This document shows, in pieces, positions 31,601-33,107 of a stretch of DNA of 33,107 nt (the first letter of the stretch is position 1; each line of letters starts with the position of its first letter). Where the stretch lies: positions 1 through 33,107 of the IMG/VR virus record IMGVR_UViG_3300045742_000024, one strand, 5' to 3'. Below the pieces are notes generated by a model that worked only from the letters and a program-made list of their open reading frames with translations, searched no databases and had not been told where the DNA came from. The translations under genes were made by a program, and so were the position numbers. The stretch is from a virus.

Positions 31601-31909
31601 GATACTGTTGCAAGTCCTTTCTTAGGAGATAATGTAATAGGAAGACAAAGGACTTCTGGTTTAGATTCAAACCTAATTGGTGGAGTTCCTGCGATGTCTT
31701 TAGCCACTGATGCTGAGAGTCTCTCTAGATTACTTGGAGACCTCTTAAGAGGTGGAGAGATAGATAGGTCTCAAGTCAAAGCGTTATCCGTTCTAAGCCT
31801 CCTAGATTCCTTCTGGTTCACTAGAGGAGTTAGAAATTATCTAATGTCAGAAGCACCTAGTTCTAGAAGTGCTGAGAAGAATGTATTTAACCCTTTTTCA
31901 GAGGAATGA
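28646..31909 (+). CDS. Internal virion protein, T7 gp16-like, without a visible transglycosylase domain
   Basis: 1087 aa against 1318 in T7. It is the largest core protein, expected to cross the inner membrane and help pull in DNA. It is mostly helical, with glycine/alanine-rich membrane-active stretches around residues 140-230 (GAVIVGSYVTDPLAFAAEA and ATAFVLGGGIGALTG-like) and about 670-710 (SLGLIAGGLTYATKMGLSGANAI). The C-terminal part (FEDFLYSFTTSMIQ, RLVGQFRGFTSNAWENH) is recognisable in related podovirus proteins. The T7 N-terminal lytic transglycosylase domain is not visible: there is no ES-type catalytic motif in the first 150 residues, explaining most of the missing length. Confidence 0.88.
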   Translation: MEENQLPFGMSTIDTQSTRIHNRSLADTQEQQQVPIDTEEDSPGALDAFTNQIDENWIIPNVVRGFQNVNSRYNADEEFLSAFSYEALDKDLKELGLDNIPENWKEDYQDVTNAQSYQDLKQRHLELWQDRQELEKLGGLTQGAVIVGSYVTDPLAFAAEAKVALGTTGSLMKRILTGGGRAVGVETGLELLRSADDTIDVTDFAIGMSTAFVLGGGIGALTGDALKAQDILKNTLKESRPGSELTNGTGGAARNLDLPDYDSNIPINKSSIINKINDDIDAEGLIENTAFSKLEVSPRAFLQKSESPVVRKLGEKLLGYNVQKDKNAVRKLDALQRKQIIDGKHDGLLKATLEPEYNSWAKEFRKKGKIRADYDYEGIELFNHEVGKVVMTGKTDGVPPQILKSAAATKKFFSSYIDEFERTGVLKKGQVPKNDDYLPRIPSYEKIQKIRREVGHGFENSLVKLAKKALIAGRQQEGLEISEEISEKVAKAVVKMWTKPKSGGFQRVDDISRLNLDDKEVLEELASKLDPEDFADFKEALDAIKRPEVKKGSPRLEHRLPMDMNTSVTLNNGRQLHLHDVLETDVEKLTRNYGKWASAETALHEQGLSVKKLKDGIEELRVHADSNINGDLHGVPTPKDISYLEHARDSLLDISPDVDNKLFKPGTAMHSLGLIAGGLTYATKMGLSGANAIIEAGTLLATGQAKAAFKTFPLLRRFTKDVIDGKADGELVKQLHMLNGGVARTWLRNSQSLKQTAEILEHSKGKLGKVEAFTESFKRTATRFNGLSAITDKTREMATNQGLNLLDEIAHGKKMPKWWNKRSKDWTLSDERAELVSNFLRTSPLVKRGKAGEISDLGYYNMPNDVRTAFEDFLYSFTTSMIQETSRGVTPRWMQRLGGRLVGQFRGFTSNAWENHVIKDLHFRDRLGSQKLVATAALGMLVEAAKVYVEHPFEPEKREELLSLSRLARDGATYAVNIALLPDLIDTVASPFLGDNVIGRQRTSGLDSNLIGGVPAMSLATDAESLSRLLGDLLRGGEIDRSQVKALSVLSLLDSFWFTRGVRNYLMSEAPSSRSAEKNVFNPFSEE

Positions 31910-31915
31910 AAATGA

Positions 31916-33107
31916 ATGCCTAGTATTAATTATTACTCAATAGCAGCTTGGATTGCTGTTAATCAGGATGCAACTTATGTACTCCCCTTCCCTTATATCT
32001 CTAAAGCTAATGTCGTATTCTATGTAAATGGAGTTCAGACAGCAGACTCAGATATTGATTGGGTAACAAGTTCTACCTTTAAGATTAAAAACACATTTCC
32101 AGTTGTTACTAATGATGATATTGTTGCTAGGCGTTTTACTAGAGCAGACCAGAGATTAGCTGATTTTCACAACAGCTCTACTTTAGGAGAAGAAGAACTC
32201 AACATAGTAACTAAACAGTTATTATATTTAATTCAAGAACAGATTGATAGAAGGAACGCAGGGTTAGACCCTACACCTCCTCCAGGTGGTACTGGAGACC
32301 CTGGGAATGACCCTGATTTAGTTGATGATATAATTGCTCAGATTACATCCTCTCAAACCTGGTTAAACTTAATAGAACTGATTACTCTTAATGACATAAA
32401 TGCAGAAGCAATTATGCAGAACTCATTAAGTATTCATGAAGGATGGTCAGTTAATAGGATCTTAGATGATGTAGTTGCTCAGAACACAATTGATTTATCT
32501 GATTTTGGTATTGAACTTGATACTATAGATGCACAGATAATTGACATTAACTCTACAATCATAACTAATGAATCTGCTACTGCTACTGCCTTAGCTGGTA
32601 TCGCTGTTAGATTCGATGATGCAGAAGCTAATATACTTACATTATCTAATGCTGTAGCAACCCTAGATTCTGCAACAGCTACACAGATAACTCAAATACA
32701 AGCTGAGTTAGATGCTGCTGAAGCTTTGATATTAACTGTGGAAACTGCAAGTGTCACTAGAGACAACGCAATGACATCTAGAGTTGACATCATGGAATCT
32801 GGTTTTATATCTGATTTCTCAACAGTTAATGCAAGAATAGGTACTATCGAAAGTACTTATGTGGATGCTGCTGGAGCTTCTGCTTTATTCACTACAGAAA
32901 TAACAACATGGTATGCAAGTAATAATTGGGAAGGTTTATTCTCAACTAGTTCTTATATATCTGGTGTTGCTCTTTCATCTAGTGAGAATGAAGCGAGTAT
33001 CTCTGGAATAACCTCATTTCTAATTGGGAACAACGCTGATTTCAATGACCCTAATACTTGGGTAGATGGAACATTCGGTGTTCAAATGGCTAATGTGCAG
33101 ACTACTG
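31916..33107 (+). CDS. Tail fibre protein, T7 gp17-like N-terminus (cut by window end)
   Basis: About 397 codons are present and the frame is still open at 33107, so the C-terminal receptor-binding part is missing. The first 110 residues match the T7 tail fibre attachment domain: YYSIAAWIAVNQDATYVLPFPYISKANVVFYVNG, VTSSTFKIKN, and VVTNDDIVARRFTRADQRLADFH with ELNIVTKQLLYLIQEQIDR. This domain docks on the tail. A proline/glycine linker (DPTPPPGGTGDPGNDP) follows, then repeated coiled-coil segments (ITQIQAELDAAEALILTVETA) like those in lambda J-type tail proteins. The start is ATG 31916; the closer ATG 31912 is out of frame and stops after three codons. Confidence 0.9.
   Translation, partial: MPSINYYSIAAWIAVNQDATYVLPFPYISKANVVFYVNGVQTADSDIDWVTSSTFKIKNTFPVVTNDDIVARRFTRADQRLADFHNSSTLGEEELNIVTKQLLYLIQEQIDRRNAGLDPTPPPGGTGDPGNDPDLVDDIIAQITSSQTWLNLIELITLNDINAEAIMQNSLSIHEGWSVNRILDDVVAQNTIDLSDFGIELDTIDAQIIDINSTIITNESATATALAGIAVRFDDAEANILTLSNAVATLDSATATQITQIQAELDAAEALILTVETASVTRDNAMTSRVDIMESGFISDFSTVNARIGTIESTYVDAAGASALFTTEITTWYASNNWEGLFSTSSYISGVALSSSENEASISGITSFLIGNNADFNDPNTWVDGTFGVQMANVQTT

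Noticed and set aside
1-33107. CRISPR arrays, rRNA or insertion sequences
   Set aside because: I saw no regularly spaced repeats, no rRNA-like sequence and no transposase or terminal repeats of an IS.

Overview
This window is most of the genome of an AT-rich (roughly one-third GC by eye), T7-like podovirus (Autographiviridae type). Every gene lies on the plus strand, and the order is the classic T7 order: early small genes, single-subunit RNA polymerase, DNA metabolism, then portal, scaffold, capsid, tail tube, internal virion proteins and tail fibre. Two traits point to a marine, possibly temperate lineage such as the HTVC019P-like pelagiphages of SAR11: the low GC, and a tyrosine-recombinase integrase directly upstream of the RNA polymerase. 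The host assignment is inference. No photosynthesis gene of the cyanophage type is visible. The window ends inside the tail fibre gene, so terminase and packaging genes are outside it.

Layout. 1-1363: four small early genes of unknown role, one with a zinc-ribbon-like motif. 1364-1622: a structured non-coding stretch with nested inverted repeats and a good sigma-70-type promoter facing a small ORF and the integrase (1863-2870). 2871-3054: a non-coding stretch with a T7/T3-promoter-like motif and two strong hairpins, then the RNA polymerase (3055-5592). 5593-15935: replication and nucleotide-metabolism block, with duplicated small ORFs, SSB (gp2.5-like), RusA-like resolvase, T7-lysozyme-like amidase, a winged-helix protein, primase-helicase, family A DNA polymerase, a GTA-type holin flanked by tiny membrane ORFs, a FEN-type exonuclease and a DUF3310 protein. 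15936-33107: structural block with portal, scaffold, terminator-rich leader, major capsid protein, strong terminator, two tandem tail tubular A-like proteins, tail tubular B, a gp13-like protein, an unusual lectin-like protein with a nested domain, gp14-, gp15- and gp16-like core proteins, and the start of the tail fibre.

How it works together. The phage polymerase probably transcribes the later blocks from a repeated 22-nt motif found at 2891, 5630 and 15958, once before each major gene block and resembling the T3 promoter. Hairpin terminators bracket the capsid gene and probably set its dosage. The primase-helicase, polymerase, SSB and exonuclease form a T7-style replisome; RusA takes the place of T7 endonuclease I. 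The integrase suggests this otherwise lytic-style genome can also enter the host chromosome. The most unusual items are the repeated promoter motif, the nested-domain lectin-like gene, the tandem tail tubular A pair, the three-member small-protein family, and the structured RNA-like region before the integrase.
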